Source: an uncultured Oscillospiraceae bacterium (lineage in GTDB: Bacteria > Bacillota > Clostridia > Oscillospirales > Acutalibacteraceae). Taken from it: 18,516 nucleotides of DNA. The DNA is taken from contig URQJ01000019.1 in the NCBI GenBank assembly GCA_900549945.1, positions 1-18,516 of the forward strand. The letters are read 5' to 3'. Under the pieces are notes generated by a model, which was given only the letters and a program-made list of their open reading frames with translations, was not told where the DNA came from and made no database searches. Shown piece by piece: positions 1 to 6,204 of this stretch. Within the stretch, counting starts at the first letter, position 1; every line of letters begins with the position of its first letter. The translations under genes were made by a program, and so were the position numbers.

Positions 1-2
1 GG

Positions 3-323
3 ACCGGCGCCCTGAGCCTGACCAAGCTGGAAGCGATGACCGCCGTCTGTTCCGTCGGCCTCGACATGATCGTCGTCCCCGGCGACATCACGCCGGAAGT
101 AATCTCCGGCATCATCGCGGATGAGGCGGCGATCGGCATGGTCAACTCGAAAACGACGGCTGTTCGCCTGATCCCCGCGATAGGCAAAAGCGTCGGCGAC
201 GAGCTCAATTTCGGCGGCCTGCTCGGCAGCGGCCCCGTGATGGAGGTCAACGCGAAATCGCCCGCCGTATTCGTACAGCGCGGCGGCCGTATCCCCGCGC
301 CCCTGCAGAGCCTCAAGAACTGA
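3..323 (+). CDS. PFL (UPF0210/DUF711) family protein, C-terminal part
   Basis: The reading frame is already open at the left edge, so only the last 106 residues are present and the start lies outside the window. The visible part contains the family's typical C-terminal stretch: [11 protein letters not shown], then [19 protein letters not shown], then [14 protein letters not shown]. These match my memory of the PFL/UPF0210 proteins, which usually follow an ACT-domain gene in Firmicutes. The family has a pyruvate-formate-lyase-like fold in solved structures, but its reaction is not established. It ends with TGA 87 bases before the DUF378 gene. No convincing hairpin follows the stop, only a run of T at 324-330, so some read-through into the next gene is possible. 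The family call is fairly secure; the cellular role is unknown. Confidence 0.85.
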   Translation, partial: TGALSLTKLEAMTAVCSVGLDMIVVPGDITPEVISGIIADEAAIGMVNSKTTAVRLIPAIGKSVGDELNFGGLLGSGPVMEVNAKSPAVFVQRGGRIPAPLQSLKN

Positions 324-347
324 TTTTTTTAAGGAATCTTCTGTAAA

Positions 348-377
348 TTGTATGAACGCCGTGTGTCCGGCCATACT
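348..377 (+). promoter_or_regulatory. Weak candidate sigma-A promoter for the DUF378 gene
   Basis: TTGTAT at 348-353 and CATACT at 372-377 are separated by 18 bases, which would start a transcript near 384, about 27 bases before the DUF378 start codon. Both boxes differ from consensus at two or more places, so this is tentative. Read-through from the upstream gene is the alternative. Confidence 0.3.
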
Positions 378-410
378 ATCTCCAGAACGCAAAGTAAAGG
401 AGATAATTTT

Positions 411-614
411 ATGCTGGATATTATCGCGCTCATCCTCACGATCATCGGCGGCATCAACTGGGGCCTGATCGGCATCTTCCAGTTCGATCTCGTCGCATGG
501 ATCTTCGGCGGACAGGACGCCATCCTGAGCCGCATCATCTACACGCTGGTGGGCATCGCCGCCCTCTGGTGCATCTCCCTGTTCTTCCGGGACAACGACC
601 TCGTGGACCGCTGA
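411..614 (+). CDS. DUF378 family small membrane protein
   Basis: A 67-residue protein with two hydrophobic segments, about residues 2-24 and 38-58, around a short loop. It carries the DUF378 hallmark IGGINWGLIGIFQFDLV near residues 11-27 and ends with a charged tail. The family is common in Firmicutes and its function is unknown; the sequence only supports a small two-pass membrane protein. I chose the ATG at 411 because AAAGGAG (396-402) sits 8 bases upstream. An in-frame ATG at 348 would add 21 residues with no ribosome binding site and no family similarity. A terminator follows 10 bases after the stop. Confidence 0.88.
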   Translation: MLDIIALILTIIGGINWGLIGIFQFDLVAWIFGGQDAILSRIIYTLVGIAALWCISLFFRDNDLVDR

Positions 615-623
615 AAACAGGAC

Positions 624-669
624 AAAGGCCGGGAGCCGCTGGATTTGATCCAACGGCTCCCGGCCTTTT
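624..669. terminator. Two-way intrinsic terminator between DUF378 and GH28-like genes
   Basis: AAAGGCCGGGAGCCG at 624-638 pairs perfectly with 654-668, a 15-bp stem whose loop can form a further short GGAT/ATCC helix. On the plus strand it runs into TTTTCTTTT. On the minus strand it is followed by TTTGTCCTGTTTTC. It can therefore end both the DUF378 transcript and the GH28-like transcript, which converge here. Confidence 0.9.
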
Positions 670-674
670 CTTTT

Positions 675-715
675 GCTTTTCGTATATGCCCCGCATTCCG
701 GGCCGCGCGAAAAGC
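675..715. repeat. Inverted repeat downstream of the GH28-like gene
   Basis: GCTTTTCG at 675-682 is matched by CGAAAAGC at 708-715, with a GC-rich 25-base loop that itself contains CCCG/CGGG. There is no T-run on either side to make it a terminator. It may be a second 3'-end structure protecting the GH28-like mRNA, or chance. The rest of 669-797 holds nothing recognisable. Confidence 0.4.
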
Positions 716-797
716 AGTTCACCTTTACACTGTGCACGACAAGCTATTTACCTTTACGCGGTTCGAATGCCGGCGCCGTGCGGCAAACACATATACC

Positions 798-2084
798 TCA
801 GGCGCGGATCACCGACCACGCGCGCGTGTTGACGTTCTCGACCTTCACGTCCGCGCCGCCGATATAGAGGCCGCAGTCCGCAGGCACCTCGAGCGCCACG
901 CGGCCCGGTGCAAAATCAAACGTCTCGCCCTTGAGCGCGAGATTCTTCGACGGGACGCGCGTGTAATCGATGTTGCGCAGTTCCACCTCGCGGATGCTGC
1001 CCTCGGCGCCAAAAACGCCCATTGCGTTCTCGCCGACGCAGGTCACGCCGTCGATGTGAACGTTGCGAATCGCGCAGTCCGTCTCGCGGTGCGGGTTCTG
1101 CTCCACCGGAATGTGGTAGTCGTGCTTGACAGCCATCATAAAGATCGGCTCGCCGTTGCCCCACCAGTTGCCCGCGCGGATCGCCGTTTCAATAATCATA
1201 TTTGAAACGCGCACGTTCTCGACCAGCGCGCCCTCGTCGTTGCACATGAAGCACAGGCCGCGGTTGCTCTCCTTGATGATGCAGTTCGAGATCGTCACGT
1301 TGCGGATATGGCTGTAAATGTAGCCGATGACGATCGCCTTCGAGCAGGAGCGCAGTACGCAGTTCGTGATGACGATGTCCTCGCAGGGCTTGCCCCAGTT
1401 CGTGATGCCGGAAAGCGCGATGCAGTCGTCGCCGCTCGAGATGTTGCAGTCCGAAATGATCGCGCCCTTGCAGCTGCAGAAGTGGATGCCGTCGTCGTTC
1501 GGCACGTTGCGGTCCGTATCAATTGTAAGGCCAAGCACCTTTACATTCTCACACTCGTTGAAGCTGAGCGTCCAGCACGGTGCGTCGATCACGCGGATGC
1601 CGCGCAGCGTGACGTTCTTCGAATTGTGGAAGAAAATGCACTGGCTCGGGCGCGTGCCGATCGGGTACGTGCACTCATCGACCTGCGCCTGCGTGAACGG
1701 CACGCGGCTCTCTGGCACATTCTTGACCGATGTGTCGTAGAACGATTTGCCGGAAAGGTCGATCGTACCGCTGCCGTCGATCGTCACATTGTCGTACCCG
1801 AGGTTCACGATCATCGCGCGCAGCACGCCGAGCTCGTTGTGCACGTAGTCCTGCGGCGGATAATCCGCGAGATTTTCGGAGGCCTTCAGCACCGCGCCGG
1901 CCTCGAGATGCAGCGATACGCCGTGCAGGTTCAGTGTGCCGGTGAGGAAAACGCCGCCGGGCACACACACCGTCTCGCCGGTTTTGGCCGCGGCGTCGAT
2001 CGCCGCCTGAATGCTTTCCGTGTTGAGCGCGGCGCCGTCGCCGACTGCGCCGAATTTTGTAATATCAAGCATTTTTGTTTCCAT
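798..2084 (-). CDS. GH28 (polygalacturonase)-like beta-helix protein, divergent active site
   Basis: A 428-residue right-handed parallel beta-helix protein. It opens with the pectate-lyase-superfamily N-terminus (ITKFGAVGDG, residues 8-17), continues with beta-helix rungs, and carries the GH28 acid motifs NDDG (196-199) and SGDD (217-220). Where classical GH28 enzymes have GHG it reads SKAIVIG (248-254), and the later RIK site reads NRGL (274-277). NWWGNGEPI (306-314) also stands out. There is no signal peptide, so it should act in the cytoplasm, probably on pectin-type oligosaccharides brought in by the transporter encoded just upstream. It is the last gene of the permease/binding-protein operon, 143 bases after that gene. 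The start at 2084 has AAGGA close upstream; a second in-frame ATG at 2072 is also possible. The fold is secure, the substrate is inferred. Confidence 0.85.
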   Translation of the reverse strand: METKMLDITKFGAVGDGAALNTESIQAAIDAAAKTGETVCVPGGVFLTGTLNLHGVSLHLEAGAVLKASENLADYPPQDYVHNELGVLRAMIVNLGYDNVTIDGSGTIDLSGKSFYDTSVKNVPESRVPFTQAQVDECTYPIGTRPSQCIFFHNSKNVTLRGIRVIDAPCWTLSFNECENVKVLGLTIDTDRNVPNDDGIHFCSCKGAIISDCNISSGDDCIALSGITNWGKPCEDIVITNCVLRSCSKAIVIGYIYSHIRNVTISNCIIKESNRGLCFMCNDEGALVENVRVSNMIIETAIRAGNWWGNGEPIFMMAVKHDYHIPVEQNPHRETDCAIRNVHIDGVTCVGENAMGVFGAEGSIREVELRNIDYTRVPSKNLALKGETFDFAPGRVALEVPADCGLYIGGADVKVENVNTRAWSVIRA

Positions 2085-2120
2085 TCCTTTTCCTTGTTTT
2101 TGCTGTGCGCTTTATGGAAC

Positions 2121-2149
2121 AATTTATCACGGATGCCCGCCGCTGTCCA
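2121..2149 (-). promoter_or_regulatory. Weak candidate promoter for the GH28-like gene
   Basis: Reading the minus strand, TGGACA (2149-2144) and TAAATT (2126-2121) are 17 bases apart, 37 bases before the start codon. The -35 box is good and the -10 box is poor. It could restart transcription after the hairpin at 2163-2204, or the gene may depend on read-through. Confidence 0.3.
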
Positions 2150-2162
2150 TCTCTCCCGCGCT

Positions 2163-2204
2163 AAAAGCCGCAGGGGCGCAGGAGCCTGTGTCCTGCGTCC
2201 CCGC
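2163..2204 (-). terminator. Hairpin after the solute-binding protein gene (terminator or processing site)
   Basis: 2170-2183 pairs with 2191-2204 over 14 positions, with one mismatch and one G-U pair, around a 7-base loop. On the minus strand it leads into GGCTTTTAG, a short T-run. It starts 24 bases after the binding-protein stop. It fits a leaky terminator or an mRNA-stabilising 3' hairpin of the kind that keeps binding protein in excess over downstream products. Confidence 0.6.
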
Positions 2205-2227
2205 AATTCTGTCTATTAGGTTCTGAA

Positions 2228-3841
2228 TCAGCCCTCGGTCGTGCCCTTCGCGTTTTCGAGCGCGCTCGGGTTCGCCTCAAGGTAAGCCGCAAACTGGGTT
2301 CTGTACTCCTCGAGGTAGGTATCGAGGCCAGCCGCCTTCAGCTTCTCGATCGCGGCGTCGATGTTCTCCTCATAGGGAACCATGCCGACCTTGATCGGGT
2401 AAATCGAGGCGATGATCTCGGTCTGGAGGTTCGTCAGCTCGCTCTGGACGTTCGTCGCGTCGAAGATAAAGCCGGCTGCCGGCGAGATCACGTAGTTTTC
2501 GGACTTGTACGTCGAGTAATCGATATAATCGTCCGTCGAGTTGTACGCATAGTTCATGTACGGCAGGTAGCCCGTCATCCACGTCGTCATGTCGTAGATC
2601 GCGTTGCCGTCCTCACCCTTGACCTGCTCCATTCTGTGGTCGCCGGTCATGGTGTAGTGCGTGCCCTCGATGCCGTAGTGGTAGAGGTTGTGGTTCTCCT
2701 CGGAGGCATACAGCCAGTTGAGGAACTTGAGGCCGGATTCCGGGTCCTCTGCCGTCGCGGAGATCGCATTCAGGTTCTGCACATAGGTATAGATCATATC
2801 GGGCGTATCCTCGGAGAAGCTTCTCACCCACTTAACTTCAGCGCCCTCCACGCCGTTCTCCTGCATCGTGACGCCCTGATTCGGGTCGAACGTCTGAGAC
2901 GGGAGCATTGCGCCGAACTTCGCGTCGTCGTACTTCTTCTGGGAATCTCTGTTGAGGATATCCGGGTCGATCAGACCGGCCTGATACATCTCATAGTAGG
3001 TGTCCGCATCCTGCTTGAACTCCTCGGACTCATAGAAGGAATCGACCGTGCCGTCCTGACGGATCAGAACGATGCCAAGGCTGTTTTCCACGTAGAACGG
3101 ATAGGTATCGTAGCTTCTGTGCAGCCAGTGCGCCGTATCCTGATTCTGGTGCATCCAGCTGTACGCCTTCGCGCCGGTTTCCTCCACGATGTAATCCTGC
3201 GACTTCTTCATCAGGTCGATGATTTCCTCGGTAGTTTCCGGGAACTCGTCGTAGCCGACCGCCTCGGCAACGTCGGAGCGGTAGGTCATGTAGGACATGA
3301 CGTTGTCAAACGTTCTCCAGTAGCACGGAACCGCGTACTTTTCGCCGTTGTAGAGCGTGCCGAGCCACTCGGTTTCGGTGAACTTATTGTAGAGGTCCGG
3401 ATACTTTTCCATCAGCTCGTCGATCGAGATGATCGCGCCCATGCCGGCGATGGAGGACAGGTTCTTGACGTCCTGCATGACATGCAGCAGCTCGAACTCC
3501 TCGCCGGTCGTCAGCATGAGGTTCAGCTTCTCCGCGTAGGCGTCCCACGGGATGCGCGTCATGGAAACCTCGATGTTCACACCGTCCTCGAGCAGCTTTT
3601 CGTTGACAGCCGCAATGCCGGTGTCATAGTCTTCGCACAGCGTACCGGGCTGCACGATGCGCATCGGATGAACCGTGCCGTCATCTGCGGTCTCGCCGTC
3701 GTCGCCGTTATCCGCGGCTGCGCTGCCGGTGCTGCTGTCAGAGGCCGTGTCCTCTCCCGTTCCGCCGTAGCAGGCGGCGAACGCTGTAACCATCAGAGCC
3801 AGCGCGAGAAGGAGAGCCAACAGCTTCTTCGTTTTCTTCAT
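2228..3841 (-). CDS. Sugar ABC transporter solute-binding lipoprotein (LplA-like)
   Basis: A 537-residue extracellular solute-binding protein of family 1. The N-terminus is a lipoprotein signal: KK-rich start, hydrophobic core at residues 7-22 and a FAAC lipobox with the lipidated cysteine at 24. A flexible Gly/Ser/Asp/Glu-rich linker follows to about residue 57, then the binding domain. The C-terminal part (about residues 440-530, with a KVGMVPYEENIDAAIEKLK stretch) resembles the DUF3502 tail of LplA-type proteins. It should sit on the outer face of the membrane and hand an oligosaccharide to the two permeases encoded just upstream. The start has AAGGAG 11 bases away. Trp and Tyr are frequent, as expected for sugar stacking, but the ligand cannot be read from sequence. 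Pectin fragments are inferred from the GH28-like neighbour. Confidence 0.92.
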   Translation of the reverse strand: MKKTKKLLALLLALALMVTAFAACYGGTGEDTASDSSTGSAAADNGDDGETADDGTVHPMRIVQPGTLCEDYDTGIAAVNEKLLEDGVNIEVSMTRIPWDAYAEKLNLMLTTGEEFELLHVMQDVKNLSSIAGMGAIISIDELMEKYPDLYNKFTETEWLGTLYNGEKYAVPCYWRTFDNVMSYMTYRSDVAEAVGYDEFPETTEEIIDLMKKSQDYIVEETGAKAYSWMHQNQDTAHWLHRSYDTYPFYVENSLGIVLIRQDGTVDSFYESEEFKQDADTYYEMYQAGLIDPDILNRDSQKKYDDAKFGAMLPSQTFDPNQGVTMQENGVEGAEVKWVRSFSEDTPDMIYTYVQNLNAISATAEDPESGLKFLNWLYASEENHNLYHYGIEGTHYTMTGDHRMEQVKGEDGNAIYDMTTWMTGYLPYMNYAYNSTDDYIDYSTYKSENYVISPAAGFIFDATNVQSELTNLQTEIIASIYPIKVGMVPYEENIDAAIEKLKAAGLDTYLEEYRTQFAAYLEANPSALENAKGTTEG

Positions 3842-3906
3842 TGCTTACTTCACTCCTTGAAATGAATTTGTATTTGATAAATCGGCCTGCGCCGCAAATA
3901 CCTGAA

Positions 3907-4833
3907 TTAACCCTTGACCGCGCCGACGACCATACCCTTGACGAAGTATTTCTGCAGGAACGGATAGAGGATGATGATGGGGCCCATCGTGATGACGGAG
4001 GTCGCCATCTTAAAGCTCTCCTTCGGCGGGTTTGCCGACTGCGTTGCGCCGGCGGAGAGCTTGCTGAGCGCCGTGATCTCCGACTGGATCTTGAACAGCA
4101 GCATCTGCAGGCTGTAGTAATCCTCGTCGTTGACCAGCATGACGGCGTTGAAGTAGTTGTTCCAGTAGCCGATCGCATAGAAGAGCGCGATCGTCGCGAG
4201 AACCGGCAGGCAGAGCGGGAAGAAAATCGAGAACGCGATGCGCACCTCGCCCGCGCCGTCGATCTTGGCCGATTCGTTGAGCTCTGCCGGGATGCCGCGC
4301 ACAAAATTGCGCACGAGGAACATATTGAACGGGTTGAACATCAGGGACGGGACAATCAGCGCCCAGATATTGTCGAAGCACCCGAGGGACTTGCACATCA
4401 TGTACCACGGCACAAGGCCGGCCGAAAAGACCATCGTCACGTAGAAATAGAGCGAGAGGCCGTCCCTGTAGCGGCAGGAACGGTTCGCGAGCGTGTAGCC
4501 TGCGCCGAACGTGATGAACGAGGCGACGATCGTGCCGAAAACCGTGGAAATGCCGGTGACGAAATACGCCTGCGGCACTGCGGAGGACGGCAGAAAGAGC
4601 ATCTTGTACGCCGCCGCAGACCATTCGCTCGGCCAGAAGGAATAGCCGTTCAGCGTGATCGATTTCTCACTCGAGAAGGAAACGATGATAACCAGAATAA
4701 ACGGCAGGATACACATCACCGCGAACAGGAACACGATCAGATAAATAAAGAACGTGCCGATGCTTTCGCCTGTGCTCCGCTTGATTTTATTGTTTGGCAT
4801 TGACGGCCGCGCCGCCATAACCGTGCTGTTCAT
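3907..4833 (-). CDS. Carbohydrate ABC transporter permease (LplC/MalG-type)
   Basis: A 308-residue inner-membrane permease with six predicted membrane segments. The first is about residues 25-47 (FFIYLIVFLFAVMCILPFIL). The cytoplasmic coupling loop that contacts the ATPase is ELNESAKIDGAGEVR followed by FPLCLP; its first part reads ESA instead of the usual EAA. It pairs with the permease encoded 19 bases upstream to form the channel. I chose the ATG at 4833 because GGAAAGGAG sits 7 bases away. The open frame extends to 5004, but that stretch overlaps the preceding permease and has no family similarity. It ends 65 bases before the binding-protein gene, and that gap holds only the latter's ribosome binding site. 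Confidence 0.93.
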   Translation of the reverse strand: MNSTVMAARPSMPNNKIKRSTGESIGTFFIYLIVFLFAVMCILPFILVIIVSFSSEKSITLNGYSFWPSEWSAAAYKMLFLPSSAVPQAYFVTGISTVFGTIVASFITFGAGYTLANRSCRYRDGLSLYFYVTMVFSAGLVPWYMMCKSLGCFDNIWALIVPSLMFNPFNMFLVRNFVRGIPAELNESAKIDGAGEVRIAFSIFFPLCLPVLATIALFYAIGYWNNYFNAVMLVNDEDYYSLQMLLFKIQSEITALSKLSAGATQSANPPKESFKMATSVITMGPIIILYPFLQKYFVKGMVVGAVKG

Positions 4834-4852
4834 AGAGCAACTCCTTTCCTGA

Positions 4853-5803
4853 TCAGAACAGTGCGCCTTCGGGGAACTTCTTCCTGACAATCCAGTTGGC
4901 CATAAAGACCAGAATGAAGCCCACGATGGATTGATAGAGACCGATCGCCATGGAAAGGCTCGGGTCGCCCGTGTTCTTAAACGTGCGGTACACGTATGTG
5001 TCAATGACCTCCGCGATCGGCATCAGCGAGCTGTTGTCGCGGATGATCGCGTACAGCATGCCGAAGTCGCCGTAGAAGATGCGGCCGACCGACATCAGCG
5101 TCATGATGCAGATGGTCGGGGTCAAAAGCGGGATCGTGATGTAGATGATCCGCTTGAAGCGCGTCGCGCCGTCGATGTATGCCGCCTCGTAGAGGCCCTC
5201 GTCGATGCCCGTAATCGCTGCAAGGTAAACGATCGTGTTGTATCCCGTGTTTTTCCAAATGTTGAGGAGCAGGAGGATCGGGTACCAGTAGCTCGGCGTC
5301 GAATAGAAGTTGATGCGCGAACCGCCGCCCGCCACGATCATGTTGTTGATGAGGCCCGTATCCGTGCCGAGGATGCCCTGCAGCATGTAGCTGACGATAA
5401 CCCAGGAAATAAAATACGGGAAAAGCATCATGGACTGGGAGGCCTTGAGGAACTTCTTCGCCTTGACCTCGTTGAGCACGATGGCAAGCAGCACGGCGCA
5501 TACCGTGCCCACCAAGAGGAACAGGATGTTGATGACGAGCGTGTTGCGCGTAACGGTCCACGCCCAGCTCGATTTAAAAAAGTATTCGAAGTTTTTGAGA
5601 CCGACAAACGGGCTCATAATGCCGGTTTTGTAATTGAATTTTTCAAACGCAATCACAATGTACGGCAAAGTGAGGTACGAAAAAATGAAAGTGTACGCGA
5701 TCGCCGGCAGCGCCAGAAGATACAAAAACTTATTCTGCCACAGCTCCCGAAGCGGGTTCACCCTTTTCTTTCCGACATCAACCAACGCTGACGCCTTACT
5801 CAT
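4853..5803 (-). CDS. Carbohydrate ABC transporter permease (LplB/MalF-type)
   Basis: A 316-residue permease and the first gene of the uptake operon. After a charged N-terminus (residues 1-25) come six hydrophobic segments, beginning with FLYLLALPAIAYTFIF. The ATPase-coupling loop is clear: GLYEAAYIDGATRFKR followed by ITIPLLTP. LplB-like permeases of this type normally work with an LplC partner and a family-1 binding lipoprotein, and both follow here in that order. No ATPase gene is in the window, so a shared MsmX-like ATPase is inferred. The ATG at 5803 is preceded by AAAGGGTGA about 8 bases upstream. An in-frame ATG at 5854 would add 17 residues not seen in relatives. Transcription should start near 5895. 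Confidence 0.93.
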   Translation of the reverse strand: MSKASALVDVGKKRVNPLRELWQNKFLYLLALPAIAYTFIFSYLTLPYIVIAFEKFNYKTGIMSPFVGLKNFEYFFKSSWAWTVTRNTLVINILFLLVGTVCAVLLAIVLNEVKAKKFLKASQSMMLFPYFISWVIVSYMLQGILGTDTGLINNMIVAGGGSRINFYSTPSYWYPILLLLNIWKNTGYNTIVYLAAITGIDEGLYEAAYIDGATRFKRIIYITIPLLTPTICIMTLMSVGRIFYGDFGMLYAIIRDNSSLMPIAEVIDTYVYRTFKNTGDPSLSMAIGLYQSIVGFILVFMANWIVRKKFPEGALF

Positions 5804-5901
5804 GTCTGCAATCACCCTTTCTGCGAGATGCGCGCCGGCCTGTACATCGTGCAAGCCGCACAGATTTCAGCCGCCCGGGGCGCTCTCAACTGTTCGTTTG
5901 T

Positions 5902-5930
5902 ATCATAACATTTTGTGAATAATCTGTAAA
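5902..5930 (-). promoter_or_regulatory. Sigma-A promoter of the uptake operon
   Basis: On the minus strand TTTACA (5930-5925) and TATGAT (5907-5902) are separated by exactly 17 bases. Transcription would begin near 5895, giving a leader of about 90 bases before the first permease. The boxes are good enough for basal expression, with the divergent AraC-type regulator likely to modulate it. Confidence 0.75.
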
Positions 5931-5952
5931 CTGCTCTTTTTCACGTTAACTC

Positions 5953-6083
5953 CATTTTTTAGTTTTATTCAGAATTTTCTGGGTTTTTTGTAAACTTCAT
6001 TTTTTGCGACTTTATGCACAAATTTGATTTGGCGCCGCTTTCGTCCTGTTTTTCGCCGTACTGCCAGACATTTTCTGAGTTTT
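5953..6083. promoter_or_regulatory. AT-rich repeats between uptake operon and regulator (candidate operators)
   Basis: This part of the 401-base gap (5804-6204) is much richer in A and T than its surroundings and holds no credible gene. ATTTTCTGGGTTTT at 5974-5987 recurs as ATTTTCTGAGTTTT at 6070-6083, one base different. A weaker relative, ATTTTTTAGTTTT, lies at 5954-5966. AraC-type regulators usually bind direct repeats. One copy lies upstream of each divergent promoter, which fits binding by the neighbouring regulator. No binding is shown by sequence alone. Confidence 0.4.
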
Positions 6084-6088
6084 CGGCC

Positions 6089-6117
6089 TTGTTTTTTTTC
6101 GAAAAATAGTTTATTAT
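6089..6117 (+). promoter_or_regulatory. Candidate promoter of the AraC-type regulator gene
   Basis: TTGTTT at 6089-6094 and TATTAT at 6112-6117 are 17 bases apart and would start transcription near 6124, about 80 bases before the TTG start codon. TATAAA at 6115-6120 is an alternative -10 box with a poorer spacing. Confidence 0.5.
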
Positions 6118-6204
6118 AAATTCATACAGGTTCTGACTTTTATTTCTGTGCATTTTTTCAGCGCTGTCCGCAGACGCTGCTGCCAATAATGGGAGGACGA
6201 TTTT

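Noticed and set aside
348..410. Earlier ATG for the DUF378 gene
   Set aside because: The added 21 residues have no hydrophobic or family character and the AAAGGAG site points clearly to 411.
2636..3865. A 409-codon plus-strand frame opposite the binding-protein gene
   Set aside because: Same reason: a mirror frame of a clear lipoprotein gene, with low-complexity valine/arginine-rich content.
5881..5950. A catabolite-repression (cre) site near the uptake-operon promoter
   Set aside because: I looked for the TGNAANCGNTNNCA pattern on both strands and found no match with an acceptable number of mismatches.
5965..6186. A 73-codon minus-strand frame in the divergent intergenic region
   Set aside because: It lies in AT-rich promoter DNA, has an Asn/Lys/Ser-biased composition, no ribosome binding site and no similarity; it also overlaps the regulator promoter.
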